This document shows, piece by piece, positions 49,005 to 58,379 of a stretch of DNA of 58,395 nt (within the stretch, counting starts at the first letter, position 1; each line of letters begins with the position of its first letter). Source of the DNA: a virus; IMG/VR virus record IMGVR_UViG_3300031772_000043, positions 1-58,395 of that record; one strand, 5' to 3'. The notes beneath the pieces are model-generated. The model ran no database searches, was not told the origin of the DNA, and saw only the letters and a list, made by a program, of their open reading frames with translations. The position numbers and the translations under genes were made by a program.

Positions 49005-49628
49005 TCAGACGTTTGAAAGATCGGGGATAGAGGTGCTGCCTGGTTTTGTTTTGTCTGGAATCTCACCTGGCAGCTCTGGCTCTGTGCCGATGCCCTCTTC
49101 TTCCTTCTTTTTCTTCTTGCCTACGTCCTTGGACGGAAGCTCATGCTTGACGGGACTCGTCTTTTCTTCTTTGTGTGCTTTACCTGCCAGAGTTCCTAGA
49201 ATCTTGGTCAGGTCTTGCATGTCGGAGAGCTTGGACTTTTCTGCCCCAAGCTGGGTGGCGAAATCCGACAACGCACTTACTTGGGTGCCGGGGAGGGCTT
49301 CCTCTCCGCCTTGAAGCAGCTTTTGTAGCTCTTCGCTGGATTCGGTCAACTTAGTCCCCAGTTTGTCCACAAGGGACTGCATCTCGCCGAACATCTCTTT
49401 CAGCTTATGCTTTTTAGGGAGCGTACGCATAAGAGCTAGAAAAGAGTCCGAATTGTCCTGAAGAATGGATAGTGCGGTAGTTTCGGGCTTGACTGTTTCC
49501 AGGATCGGAGACCCTACACCCTGAGGGTCTGAGTTTGAGATCGCTTCGATAACACGATAAATCCTCGGCTGCATTAGCAGCGGAGCATTTGCGTGCACGA
49601 AGCGGAGTTTCCGAATTGCAGAATCCAT
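49005..49628 (-). CDS. Unrecognised 207-residue protein
   Basis: Helical N-terminal half, then coiled-coil-like segments, and a Lys-rich C-terminal stretch (KKKKKEEE) followed by a Pro/Thr tail. Ends 18 bases upstream of the giant gene's start; GTG or ATG overlap with the 5' neighbour. No family recognised. Confidence 0.65.
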   Translation of the reverse strand: MDSAIRKLRFVHANAPLLMQPRIYRVIEAISNSDPQGVGSPILETVKPETTALSILQDNSDSFLALMRTLPKKHKLKEMFGEMQSLVDKLGTKLTESSEELQKLLQGGEEALPGTQVSALSDFATQLGAEKSKLSDMQDLTKILGTLAGKAHKEEKTSPVKHELPSKDVGKKKKKEEEGIGTEPELPGEIPDKTKPGSTSIPDLSNV

Positions 49629-52549
49629 TACCGGCCCTTAGGAATGTCACGAACCTGCTGAACTAGCTGGTCTCCCATTGGGGGTGGACCACTCACCTGG
49701 TCCAAATAAGGACCTGGAGGGTATTCTCGACTGGGAGGTTTACCATTTTGCGGTCGGTTTGGCAGCGGATTTACCAAGCTGTCGGCCTGTACGTCGGAGG
49801 CATCTTCTGCCCCCTCCCCGCTTTTGCCCGAAGACATTTCTACGTCTTTGGCACTCATGTGGGTGTACAGAGAGTCGTGCAGAGGTGCCAAAATAACCTC
49901 AAATCCATTTACGGAACTTGGGGCCTCTTCCTTCATAGCGCGAGGCATTGTTGAGTGTAGGTAGAGCACGGGCTTTCCCTTTGAACTCAAATCGCGACGC
50001 ACATCCTTGATTCTCGGGTCTCCCTTAAACATAGACCGAAGCTTTGCGACTGCTTCGTCTACTTCGGCCTCATCCGCTCCCGAGGGAGCAACAGGGTCGC
50101 GGGGAAGATTGTTGAATTTCAGGCCGGGCTTGGTCTTTTTGTGCACATCGTCAAGTATCTCCTGCTCCGAAAAGTCCACCGCAGGCGTGATGGGCTTAGA
50201 CTGATCAGGATTTACCAGAAATACTTCTTCGGTCTGCACGACTGGGCCATGGTCCTCGACGACGGGCGGCTGACCGTCGAGTACAGGCAGGGGGAAGGGA
50301 GCATTACCGCCCGCGGGAGGAAAAGGGAGGCTGCTGTCTCCCGGAGGCGCCACACGAGGCGGCACCTTCAACGTTACATCTCCAGGAAAACGGCCGAAGG
50401 GCGTAGCAGGAGGCGGCATCAGTGCAGGCGGTGGCGCCATCTCAACTGGAGCGGGGGCGGAGGTTTCTTTCGGAACTTGAACGATGTAGAAGACTTCGTC
50501 TTCGCCAATCACGTGACCAAAGGGAAGGTCAGGGGGCGGCGGAGGCCCCTCCACAGGACCCGGAAGAGCCATGGGCATGGGTACGGGCGTCAGGCCAGGC
50601 ATCATGCCCGGTTCACCACAAGCTTCGCGTGAAGGGGTAATCCAGGGACGATTGAGGGTGATCTCTTTGCCGTTATCGATGCGTCGAACCTTGTACTTCG
50701 GCATCGAGGTACCGTGCTTAGACCGGACAGCCTGGACCATTTCGACCATGGTCTGGTCCCCTGAGTCGGGGTCCTTGGCCATCCAGCGAGTTCCTGGCTC
50801 AGGAATCAGACCAATAGCCCCGTTTGCGTAGCGAATTAGATCGGTTTCCACCGCCACCAGGATATTACTTCCGGTGCGGAGACGAGACGCCATGTGAGCT
50901 ACCCGCGCTCGGAGCGGATGTGTTTCAGGCAGATTGTTCGCAACGTCCACCAGCTTTTCGGCGCCTGTGAGGGTAAGCGTTCCCTGCCTAACGCTCGCTG
51001 CGGTTCGAGCCTTGGCTCTTGGGATGTAGGTCATCGCGAGACGAAAGGCCGCAGACCGAGAGATCGGAAAATCGGTATACCGGTATACGCCGAAGTCCTT
51101 CGCGACAAATTCATCCGCATCTTCCATGATCTGGAAGATTTCCACCTTGTAGTTGAACTCGCTTCGAATCTCGGACAGGAAGAAGTTAATTTCCTCCTCG
51201 CGATCGAACGGCACTTCATAGGTGAAGTGTCCTGCCTTACGGGCATTCTTCTTTCGAAGGAAATCACGAAATTGTGGGTCTCGTACGGCGTTGGCCGTAA
51301 AGGTGACCCGCATAACGGGTCCCGCAATTCGCAGTGTTGAGGCTTGCTTCGGCATTCTCTCACCCTCACCGATAGTCTCCAGCAGTGTTTTATCTGCTGC
51401 GACTGCAAAGTTTCCGCTGACTAAAACCGGCTCATTAGCAATCATGTAGACCCGGTATTGAAATTCTCCCCTTCGATTTGATTGGGGAAACTGTTCGAGC
51501 ATCTGCTCTAACCGCTCATCAATAACCTTCCCGCAGAATAGTTCTCCGGATCTGCGGTCAGACTCCACGAACAACATCCTCACGAACGGGTCAGTTTCCG
51601 CGATAAGCTGCAGCTGTTCAATGAAATCTTTGTCAGCTAAAACTTCAACTTTTTCAAGTAGACTGGCTTCTTTGACGCGTACAAAGCTCTTGCACCTAAC
51701 ATAAGAGCCCTGGCTCCAGTCAAAAGAAGGACACGCATTTCCGTTCTTACGACAAAAAGCAAAGCGGTCTGTAAGCGCCGTGTGCATCTCTGGAAGTCGC
51801 TTGTCGGGACAATCGTCCTTAGACACCTTCCAATTGCCCTTCGCACCCATGTAGGCAGGGATAAGCCCAAGCTCTTCCACGTGGTAGTTTTTGACACGAT
51901 CCAGGGCGTCAGAAACCCGCTGGGCTGTTAGATGAGAGGACCTCTTTTTCAGGAGGTTTTCGACTCTAATCAAAACTCCATGAGGAGAAGGCACAGATCC
52001 TAAACGAAGGGTCGAAGACGTCTCTTGCAATGCAGGACCCGTCTCTTCGAAGTATTGATTCCATCGTCCTAGAATTGACTCCCTCTCGGAGGGCCAAAAT
52101 TCATCAATGTAATTCCAGTAACTACGAACCTTCTCTACAAAAGCTTCTTTAGGGGGACGCTTAGAGTTGACCTTGATCGTATTGATCGTGTCTGCTTCCA
52201 GCTTAGCGTACCTGGTGTACCCGCGTTCTAGCCCCTCCATGGTGGAGTCCAGAAGCTCAATGACTTCGTCTGGCTCTAGATTTTCGTCCTCGACAACGGA
52301 CGAGATCCCTACTCTAATTTTATCCAGCAAGTTCAGCTGTGCGTCAATCTTAGGGGGAAGACTTAGTTCTTTCACCTCGATAAAAAACTTGCTAGCACCT
52401 TCCAGGTCGTCCTGGTACGCGAGAGCTAGAGGAATCAGGTTAGTAAGGTGATGCGCTACGCCGCTTTTGACGAGAGCCTCCCACTCCGCTTCTGATATCT
52501 CCAGAAACGCCTTGGACAAGTCTTTCGGAGAACCGCTCTGTTCAGCCAT
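49628..52549 (-). CDS. Large multi-domain protein with Pro-rich linker
   Basis: 973 residues from ATG 52549 (overlaps the upstream stop; TTG 52564 is possible). N-terminal helical region, a Cys cluster near residues 245-290 (C-PDKR ... C ... C ... C), a beta-rich middle (EEINFFLSEIRSEFNYKVE), then a long Pro/Met/Gly-rich linker (about 660-790) and a C-terminal alpha/beta segment. No known family. Architecture is compatible with a structural or packaging-associated virion protein. Confidence 0.75.
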   Translation of the reverse strand: MAEQSGSPKDLSKAFLEISEAEWEALVKSGVAHHLTNLIPLALAYQDDLEGASKFFIEVKELSLPPKIDAQLNLLDKIRVGISSVVEDENLEPDEVIELLDSTMEGLERGYTRYAKLEADTINTIKVNSKRPPKEAFVEKVRSYWNYIDEFWPSERESILGRWNQYFEETGPALQETSSTLRLGSVPSPHGVLIRVENLLKKRSSHLTAQRVSDALDRVKNYHVEELGLIPAYMGAKGNWKVSKDDCPDKRLPEMHTALTDRFAFCRKNGNACPSFDWSQGSYVRCKSFVRVKEASLLEKVEVLADKDFIEQLQLIAETDPFVRMLFVESDRRSGELFCGKVIDERLEQMLEQFPQSNRRGEFQYRVYMIANEPVLVSGNFAVAADKTLLETIGEGERMPKQASTLRIAGPVMRVTFTANAVRDPQFRDFLRKKNARKAGHFTYEVPFDREEEINFFLSEIRSEFNYKVEIFQIMEDADEFVAKDFGVYRYTDFPISRSAAFRLAMTYIPRAKARTAASVRQGTLTLTGAEKLVDVANNLPETHPLRARVAHMASRLRTGSNILVAVETDLIRYANGAIGLIPEPGTRWMAKDPDSGDQTMVEMVQAVRSKHGTSMPKYKVRRIDNGKEITLNRPWITPSREACGEPGMMPGLTPVPMPMALPGPVEGPPPPPDLPFGHVIGEDEVFYIVQVPKETSAPAPVEMAPPPALMPPPATPFGRFPGDVTLKVPPRVAPPGDSSLPFPPAGGNAPFPLPVLDGQPPVVEDHGPVVQTEEVFLVNPDQSKPITPAVDFSEQEILDDVHKKTKPGLKFNNLPRDPVAPSGADEAEVDEAVAKLRSMFKGDPRIKDVRRDLSSKGKPVLYLHSTMPRAMKEEAPSSVNGFEVILAPLHDSLYTHMSAKDVEMSSGKSGEGAEDASDVQADSLVNPLPNRPQNGKPPSREYPPGPYLDQVSGPPPMGDQLVQQVRDIPKGR

Positions 52550-53540
52550 TAGAAACCGACTCAATGATGTGAAGGAAGGCGGCGTCTAGATTTCTAGAGG
52601 AGACCATCTCCATCAAAGGGCTCTCCAGATTTGTCTGGATTTGCGTGCCGCCTTCAGCAAGGATCTGGATATCGCGATAAAGACTGGCAGCACACCTTAG
52701 GGCCTGCCGTTCTACCTTAGGTTCTCTGGCCGTCTGTGCCCTAGCCGCAAGAGTCATGAAACCTCTTCGTAGCCCTTGCAGTTGTGCAATCTTCTGACTA
52801 GGGACCAACGCAGCGCTAGCAACCCTGCGCAAGATTGAATTAGCTAGGCCCCTGGTATCGATGATCAGGTCGATATGGTCAGTGACGCATTCATTGAGGC
52901 GCTTCTCAAGGTCTGAGCCCCTCATGCCCTTTAGAAGTTCGGCGTCAGCCCCCATTTCTTTCAGAATTGCAGTGGAGAGCGCTTCTCGAAGTTGCCGAAC
53001 TTCGGGTCTGGCGTGCAGTTTAAGCTTTCGGAAAACCTTTTCCATCTTGCGCCTAAACTCATCCCAGTCCTGTCCCCCTGCGAGACGCAGCAACTCTTCG
53101 GATTCCTCCGCGCACCCAGCTTGTCGGATGTCTCTTGCTAGACTTGTGATCATAGTAGATTGTGCCTGCCCGCTAGGTATCCCTACATAACTCAAATTAC
53201 CCGTAGATCCGGGCTCGGACCCTTGGTTTTTCTGCGCACGAGCCTTGTCTCTCGCCTTGTCTCTAAGCTCAGATACTTGCCTCTTTTGTCCCTTAGGCCA
53301 CAGTTCACAAACTATCTGTGTCGCGTCCGGGTCTTTAACCAGCTTCTTGTACTGAATTCCGTTTTCGTTTAGGTCGTCAAAGAAGGCTTTGGGAGAGGCA
53401 TCTTTGTCTCTTCTGAACTTCAGGACAATGACGTCTGTACCCGTCAACGGATCTTTAACAGTCCGCATGTCAATGTATCGAAGTCGGTGCGACTTCAATA
53501 GCTTGACTGCAATACCCCTTATGTCGGCAGAACCGGGCAT
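52542..53540 (-). CDS. Unrecognised 332-residue protein
   Basis: ATG 53540. A small alpha/beta N-terminal domain (DVIVLKFRRDKDASPKAFFDDL) is followed by a Gln/Lys-rich linker and a long helical C-terminal region. No catalytic motif recognised. Confidence 0.7.
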   Translation of the reverse strand: MPGSADIRGIAVKLLKSHRLRYIDMRTVKDPLTGTDVIVLKFRRDKDASPKAFFDDLNENGIQYKKLVKDPDATQIVCELWPKGQKRQVSELRDKARDKARAQKNQGSEPGSTGNLSYVGIPSGQAQSTMITSLARDIRQAGCAEESEELLRLAGGQDWDEFRRKMEKVFRKLKLHARPEVRQLREALSTAILKEMGADAELLKGMRGSDLEKRLNECVTDHIDLIIDTRGLANSILRRVASAALVPSQKIAQLQGLRRGFMTLAARAQTAREPKVERQALRCAASLYRDIQILAEGGTQIQTNLESPLMEMVSSRNLDAAFLHIIESVSNG

Positions 53541-53542
53541 AG

Positions 53543-53920
53543 CTATCTCCGACGTGTACGATTAAACAATTCGGAAAGACGTCGAAGGCGTTCTGCTTCT
53601 TCGGGTATCGCCTTGATCTCTTCGACCTCTTGCTGCACGGCATGTTCTTCCGTGCGTGCTACCGCAATCGTGGCTTCGGCTTCTGCGTGAACCTTGGTCA
53701 GGTCTTCTCGCAGCTGAACCTCTTTGGCCGCAATTTCAGGGTCTGGCTCTGGAGCGGGACGCTTGCGTTGCGCTATAAGGAATACCACGCCCCCAATAGC
53801 ACCAGCCGCCGCCAGGATATATCCCCAGTACTTTTTAGCCAGGTCAGGCTTCAGCCACGCCAAGAGCAATAAGGCTCCAGCCGCCAGAATTCCAATTAGG
53901 ATTAGGTAGAACTGTTCCAT
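53543..53920 (-). CDS. Membrane protein with two helices and a coiled-coil tail
   Basis: 125 residues. Hydrophobic segments at about 4-22 and 32-50, a basic-Pro loop, then a charged helical tail with heptads. Topology fits holin- or tail-associated membrane proteins; no further evidence for lysis. Confidence 0.7.
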   Translation of the reverse strand: MEQFYLILIGILAAGALLLLAWLKPDLAKKYWGYILAAAGAIGGVVFLIAQRKRPAPEPDPEIAAKEVQLREDLTKVHAEAEATIAVARTEEHAVQQEVEEIKAIPEEAERLRRLSELFNRTRRR

Positions 53921-53926
53921 AAGACC

Positions 53927-54349
53927 TCAGATGATGATAGGTTCAAATGTGGGGAGAACGTGAAGACTTTCCTCGAACTGTCCCTCAACCCACATTTCCA
54001 AAATTACGTCCGAGGTGGCACCTGTAATCTGCAACATCACTGTGTGGTAGATTAGACCTTCTCCTAGGAAGGTTACAGGGAACACATGCCATAGAAGCTC
54101 GTTAGGAGCGATTACCTCATCCACCATTACGGTGAGGAAAGAGCCCGATAGGAGCGGATCGTCACTCACTCCAAGGTTCAAAACTTGGGTAATAACAACA
54201 CGCAAAGAATCTGAACTGGACGTATTCCGAAAGAAAATCTTAGGCTGCAGAATGGGTGCAACTGGAAGATTTGTTTCAAGTGTCTCCGTCCGCGTCTGGT
54301 TCGGTGCCGTCATCCGAACTGGGTACAACTGGCGTACTGGGATTAGCAT
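53927..54349 (-). CDS. Beta-rich 140-residue protein
   Basis: Alternating hydrophobic strands (IFFRNTSSSDSLRVVITQVL, then LWHVFPVTFLGEG, then VILEMWVEG) suggest a beta-sandwich of the sort seen in virion decoration, tail or head-completion proteins. Overlaps the next minus gene. No family recognised. Confidence 0.65.
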   Translation of the reverse strand: MLIPVRQLYPVRMTAPNQTRTETLETNLPVAPILQPKIFFRNTSSSDSLRVVITQVLNLGVSDDPLLSGSFLTVMVDEVIAPNELLWHVFPVTFLGEGLIYHTVMLQITGATSDVILEMWVEGQFEESLHVLPTFEPIII

Positions 54350-54588
54350 CCTAGGTTCCTCGCAATCCGTTCTAGGCGCACTGCCATGGCAGTCAAAGTA
54401 TCGTAGGGCTCAATCTTCTTGAGAGAACATATCCTCTCGAAATGGGCCTTAGCTCGGCGCCATTGCTCTACCAGCAGTTTAGACTCGTAGATATCACTAG
54501 AATAGTGCTTCACTACCCAGCGCCACACAGAATCGGCAGCAGGGTTCATAGCATCAGGTCCATTTTTGTACGAAGGAGATGGCTTCAT
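54343..54588 (-). CDS. Unrecognised 81-residue helical protein
   Basis: Short helical protein with Trp residues near the middle and Cys near the end. Overlaps both neighbours by four to seven bases, so it is translated as part of the block. Confidence 0.6.
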   Translation of the reverse strand: MKPSPSYKNGPDAMNPAADSVWRWVVKHYSSDIYESKLLVEQWRRAKAHFERICSLKKIEPYDTLTAMAVRLERIARNLGC

Positions 54589-55046
54589 AGTCCCTCCTCC
54601 AGTCTCAGCTTAGACCGAAGTTCGTTGTTGGCGTCAGGCCCCGTATCCAACTGCTCAGTAAGAGGGATGTAAGGGTCGTCAGCCCGGGTAACAGGCACGG
54701 TTCTAGATAGCGACCCGAGTAAATTTGGGTGCCCAGGAATAGGATCGGTTTGAACCTCTACTCGGATCCGCATGTCGGTTTGAACTGGAGGGTGACTGAA
54801 CTGGAAGACAAAATCTCCTTCACTGCTCTCCCCGTTGCCAAATCTTCGGTCGAAGTCTATCGTCAACAGCACCTGATTGCGGTATAGGAGAGAACAGGTA
54901 CCTTCTCTGACGTAACCCGGAAAACCAAGCTCTTGGTCGGGATCCAACACGTATACAGCGACCAATACCGTATCTCCGTCCGCGATATACTCGGCGCGGG
55001 CGTCCAAGACCAGCTTGGCTGGGACAGGTATGGTGGGAGGGGCCAT
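54585..55046 (-). CDS. Beta-rich 153-residue protein
   Basis: Repeated strands (EYIADGDTVLVAVYVLDPDQ, then TCSLLYRNQVLLTIDFDRRF, then MRIRVEVQ) suggest an Ig-like or carbohydrate-binding fold; such domains are common on phage virion surfaces. No sequence family recognised. Confidence 0.65.
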   Translation of the reverse strand: MAPPTIPVPAKLVLDARAEYIADGDTVLVAVYVLDPDQELGFPGYVREGTCSLLYRNQVLLTIDFDRRFGNGESSEGDFVFQFSHPPVQTDMRIRVEVQTDPIPGHPNLLGSLSRTVPVTRADDPYIPLTEQLDTGPDANNELRSKLRLEEGL

Positions 55047-55460
55047 TTATAGGATGGGAGTAGGGGCACGGAACGTAGTTCCCTGGGACCCTGTGGTTAC
55101 GTTTCTGTTCCGGTAAGTCACTGTCAGGGGATCGCTGATCAAGAGAGTCACATGTTCTACTTGCGTGGCAGCAGCGGCATCGTAGGAGAACGTAACTGTC
55201 AACTCGTACTGCGCAAAGGCAGCCGGTGTCAGGTCAAGTGCGCCTGTGTACAAGAAGGAACTGCCCGGGGCCAAGGCCAGAAAAATCTCTCCCAAGTTTC
55301 CTAGCGCGAGGTCTTTAGCTAGGGCCCCCGTAGTCGGATCGACTCTGAATATTTCACATAGGGGATTTGAGTCTGGTGTTACCAATGTGCCATTCGTTCG
55401 TTTGGAAACGAGGCTAACTGCCACAAACTGCTGGTCGCGATGTGCTAAAATTTGGGGCAT
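55047..55460 (-). CDS. Beta-rich 137-residue protein
   Basis: Similar beta pattern to its neighbour (ILAHRDQQFVAVSLVSKRTNG, TVTYRNRNVTTG). Could be a second Ig-like or head/tail protein, perhaps related by duplication at fold level. No family recognised. Confidence 0.65.
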   Translation of the reverse strand: MPQILAHRDQQFVAVSLVSKRTNGTLVTPDSNPLCEIFRVDPTTGALAKDLALGNLGEIFLALAPGSSFLYTGALDLTPAAFAQYELTVTFSYDAAAATQVEHVTLLISDPLTVTYRNRNVTTGSQGTTFRAPTPIL

Positions 55461-57109
55461 TAGACTGCCTCCTCAAGGGTCGTAGGTAGTTCGTCATCAT
55501 CGATACTGCGATTAAAGCTGCGGCTCAGAGATACTCGCTGCTCCATCTTATCGATTAGAGAATTCACATTCTCAATAGCCTTTTCGATGTCGCTTCGGGC
55601 TTTGATGACTCTAGGCAAACTGGCGGGTTTCGGAAAGTACAGAGCAGCTCCAGTTTTGGTCTTCATGACTTCCGGAGTCTGTCCCATTGCTGCCGCAAAA
55701 GAGGACTTCTTGGACGATAGAATCATGACCAGGTGGTCTCTAAAAGAGACACCGTTCTCGTCTTGCTGGTCGTCACCAGGTGCGTTAGCCCATAGAATGA
55801 TCATACGGTATTTGTCATCGAACTCCACAAAACCGGAAAATCTGGACTTACGGATCAGTTCTAGCGTCAGCCGAGCAATATGCTTTCCAATGAACTCGTC
55901 CTCCTTTAGCTCCACCGAAGGAAACGCGTCATCAATCTGATCTGGGGCGAAAGGAAGGCGCACGAGCCGTACGATACTTGTGTCGTTTTCGCCGGGCTGG
56001 GACACACTTTCTAGTGCTGCCTGCTCCGCCTCATACTGCTCTGCACCTCTTCCAACTCGTACCAATCCAGCTTGGGCCTGAAATAGCTCTTCTAGCCTCT
56101 GGGCAGCTCTTTCTAGCTTTTTCCGATCCGTGGAGATAAGTGTCGCCTTGCTGCCCTCCAGCGACCCGCTGACTACTCCATGAGTCTTCTCTTGTATCCG
56201 CTTCAAAACGTGGGTCCACGTCCCTGGTGTGCCGCCCCCAACATTTGACTCGTCGAATACCAGGTTTATTTGGTAAGATTCTGGTGTAGTCAGGATGTTA
56301 GCTGGATACTCGTACTTGGTGTTGTCTTCCATCTTCCAGTCAGGCCGCACACCTGTTACGGCTCTGACCAGGGCAGGAACGTCGGATTCCGCGAGTGCGT
56401 ACCACCGCTCTCCATCTACGGAAGGCGAATGGAGGTGGTACAATGAAATTCGTGGACCCTCGGCTGCCGTTCCGGTGGAACGGTTAAACAGAGACGCTAC
56501 TTCGTCGTAACGCTTGTTCAAAAACTCGGTCTGCTGTGTGCCTGCTCGGGCTTCGTCGTTCCCCACTTCATAGTGGGCTCCCTCTGTAGCGGTCTTCTTG
56601 ACAGCCGAAATCAAGTCTTCAACAAGACGCACTAACTCCGCACCTGTGTGCTGCGTGACTACCCTTCCCAGGTTGTCTCGAATGTGCTCTGAGTCATGAA
56701 GACGCAGCTCATACATCTTCTCACGTAGACGACGCAAAGGCTTGTCTAGAGCTTGCGCCTCTCCACCAGAGAATCCTGGGTCATTGTTCTCAAAGGACCC
56801 TCCGCTAGTGTTCTTGACCCAATCATAACGCTTGCGAAAGCTGGGTAGCTTAAATCCTCTCGACTCAAGTCCGCTGCGCAATTGGTCTAGAAGATGTACC
56901 GGATTCTCCGTAACTGGCAGGGATTCGGACACTAGATTGTTGTGGGAGTACAAAATAGAGACGAGGGTACTCATGTCCCTATCGAAAAGGGAGGGATCCC
57001 CGACTACGTTCTCCAAGGCGGATAGGCGCACCTTTGGATTCGTCAGAACCTCATAGGCAAGCTTCTGAAGGAAAATAGCACGCTTCTCAAGTAAAACTCG
57101 GGCTGACAT
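55460..57109 (-). CDS. Unrecognised 549-residue protein
   Basis: Start ATG 57109, overlapping the 5' neighbour. The N-terminal basic amphipathic head (EKRAIFLQKLAYEVL) is of the shared type; helical domain to about 200, then alpha/beta segments with Gly/Thr loops, and a C-terminal helical region with an acidic end. No family recognised. Likely a structural protein by size and context. Confidence 0.7.
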   Translation of the reverse strand: MSARVLLEKRAIFLQKLAYEVLTNPKVRLSALENVVGDPSLFDRDMSTLVSILYSHNNLVSESLPVTENPVHLLDQLRSGLESRGFKLPSFRKRYDWVKNTSGGSFENNDPGFSGGEAQALDKPLRRLREKMYELRLHDSEHIRDNLGRVVTQHTGAELVRLVEDLISAVKKTATEGAHYEVGNDEARAGTQQTEFLNKRYDEVASLFNRSTGTAAEGPRISLYHLHSPSVDGERWYALAESDVPALVRAVTGVRPDWKMEDNTKYEYPANILTTPESYQINLVFDESNVGGGTPGTWTHVLKRIQEKTHGVVSGSLEGSKATLISTDRKKLERAAQRLEELFQAQAGLVRVGRGAEQYEAEQAALESVSQPGENDTSIVRLVRLPFAPDQIDDAFPSVELKEDEFIGKHIARLTLELIRKSRFSGFVEFDDKYRMIILWANAPGDDQQDENGVSFRDHLVMILSSKKSSFAAAMGQTPEVMKTKTGAALYFPKPASLPRVIKARSDIEKAIENVNSLIDKMEQRVSLSRSFNRSIDDDELPTTLEEAV

Positions 57110-57928
57110 TTATGGCCTCTTGGGTTTCTTGGGGCGCACCGTAGTCCAGGCTCCCAAATCGTATCCGTCTGAACACAGCTGGTCAAACAGCTTGCGCAAC
57201 AGGCGAGAGGCGGGCTTAGACATAGTGTAGCCGTCGTAGCACAAGGAATTGTGTAGTTCGCGTACAGACCGCTGTAGGGAGGTCTTAGCGTGAAGTGAGG
57301 AGGAGCTAGCATTGGACTTGTACGCGGGCACGTCTTGTCGCGCACACTCACTTAGCCAGAATTTAAGAGCCAGGGCCCATTGATCTTCAATTCCCTTGGG
57401 GGCTAGGATAGTGTCACGACGTTTAGGGTCACGAAGAACCCTGTTCCATAACCGAATAGCCTCAGGTGAGGCTCCTTCTGGGGGCTTGTTCAGCTTAGGG
57501 GACGCTCCGTTTGCTTGGCGTGCTAACCGCAACTTGGTCGCTGCAGACACAGTCGAGGCGGCTGCAATGACCTGTTTTACTTCTGCCTGAAGGTTCAGTG
57601 GCATCAAGGGTCGATTCAAAAAGCCTTTTTCTTTGAGAAAAGACGTAGAATCTTCGAGGTCCTGGGGCTTCCAAACCAGAGCTATTGCCTCTTGCAGGTG
57701 GTCTAGGCGCACCTTGTTCTTGACGTAAACTTTGGCCATATTGCGCACTTGATCGTCATTAGTAGTGCCGATAGTACGCAATCTACCCAAGAATTGAGTG
57801 TAGTATTCTTGTGGCAGAACACTGAAAATCTTCAGCCAGCCCTGGTCTTCCTCAAGAATATCCCAAAGGAGATGCTTGGGAGCGTATAGGATCGCCTTCT
57901 TTTGCTGGTCTAGAGGTAGGATATCCAT
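57110..57928 (-). CDS. Unrecognised 272-residue helical protein
   Basis: Helical, many Lys and Leu, with a basic Pro-rich C-terminus (VRPKKPKRP). No catalytic motif. Overlaps both neighbours by one to four bases, so co-translated. Confidence 0.65.
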   Translation of the reverse strand: MDILPLDQQKKAILYAPKHLLWDILEEDQGWLKIFSVLPQEYYTQFLGRLRTIGTTNDDQVRNMAKVYVKNKVRLDHLQEAIALVWKPQDLEDSTSFLKEKGFLNRPLMPLNLQAEVKQVIAAASTVSAATKLRLARQANGASPKLNKPPEGASPEAIRLWNRVLRDPKRRDTILAPKGIEDQWALALKFWLSECARQDVPAYKSNASSSSLHAKTSLQRSVRELHNSLCYDGYTMSKPASRLLRKLFDQLCSDGYDLGAWTTVRPKKPKRP

Positions 57929-58332
57929 TAGATGAACTCCCTGAGAACCTGGAGTTCCGCACGTGCCTCTTCGACCTGTGCCAAAGCGGTGGCGAGTGCC
58001 GCATTAGGCTTGGCGTGTAGGAGACTTGCGGCCTGCACGATAGTGGCTGCCCCTATCTTGGAGCCGCCCTTCTCTAGAATTCTGGAGATCTCGTTTCGGG
58101 TAGAGGTTTGGCTCTTACCGGTGGCAACAACGTGGGCCACCTTCTGCGCAAGAGATACCGCCGTATGGTCTGGTAGGGTAGTAACCAGACTACGAATCTC
58201 CGCGCCGAGCATGTGAAGCAGCTTCCGGGACGGTGGAGCCATCACACGTTCAAGGTCTGCTTGTACCACCTGTCGCATCCGACGGGCAGCAAGGAGCATC
58301 TGCTTCTCTGCGTTAGTAAGGGTAGAGGTCAT
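57928..58332 (-). CDS. Unrecognised 134-residue helical protein
   Basis: First gene of the minus block within the window. Helical throughout with an Ala/Leu/Arg-rich N-terminus. Only its 5' leader (58333-58395) lies beyond. No family recognised. Confidence 0.65.
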   Translation of the reverse strand: MTSTLTNAEKQMLLAARRMRQVVQADLERVMAPPSRKLLHMLGAEIRSLVTTLPDHTAVSLAQKVAHVVATGKSQTSTRNEISRILEKGGSKIGAATIVQAASLLHAKPNAALATALAQVEEARAELQVLREFI

Positions 58333-58351
58333 CAGATTCTCTCGTGTAGTG

Positions 58352-58379
58352 GAAGGCCCTTTGAAAATTGGGGGCCTTC
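58352..58379. terminator. Inverted repeat upstream of the minus block's visible first gene
   Basis: GAAGGCCC (58352-58359) and GGGCCTTC (58372-58379) are perfectly complementary with a 12-base loop. It may terminate a transcript from further right or act as a leader hairpin; neither side has a T-run. Confidence 0.4.

Noticed and set aside
51360-51380. Near match CACCCTCACCGATAGTC
   Set aside because: One extra base in the middle and inside a coding region on the other strand; treated as chance.
57765-57785. Near match to the 17-nt element (GTGCCGATAGTAC)
   Set aside because: Only the right half matches; it lies inside a minus-strand gene with no gene start following on the plus strand.
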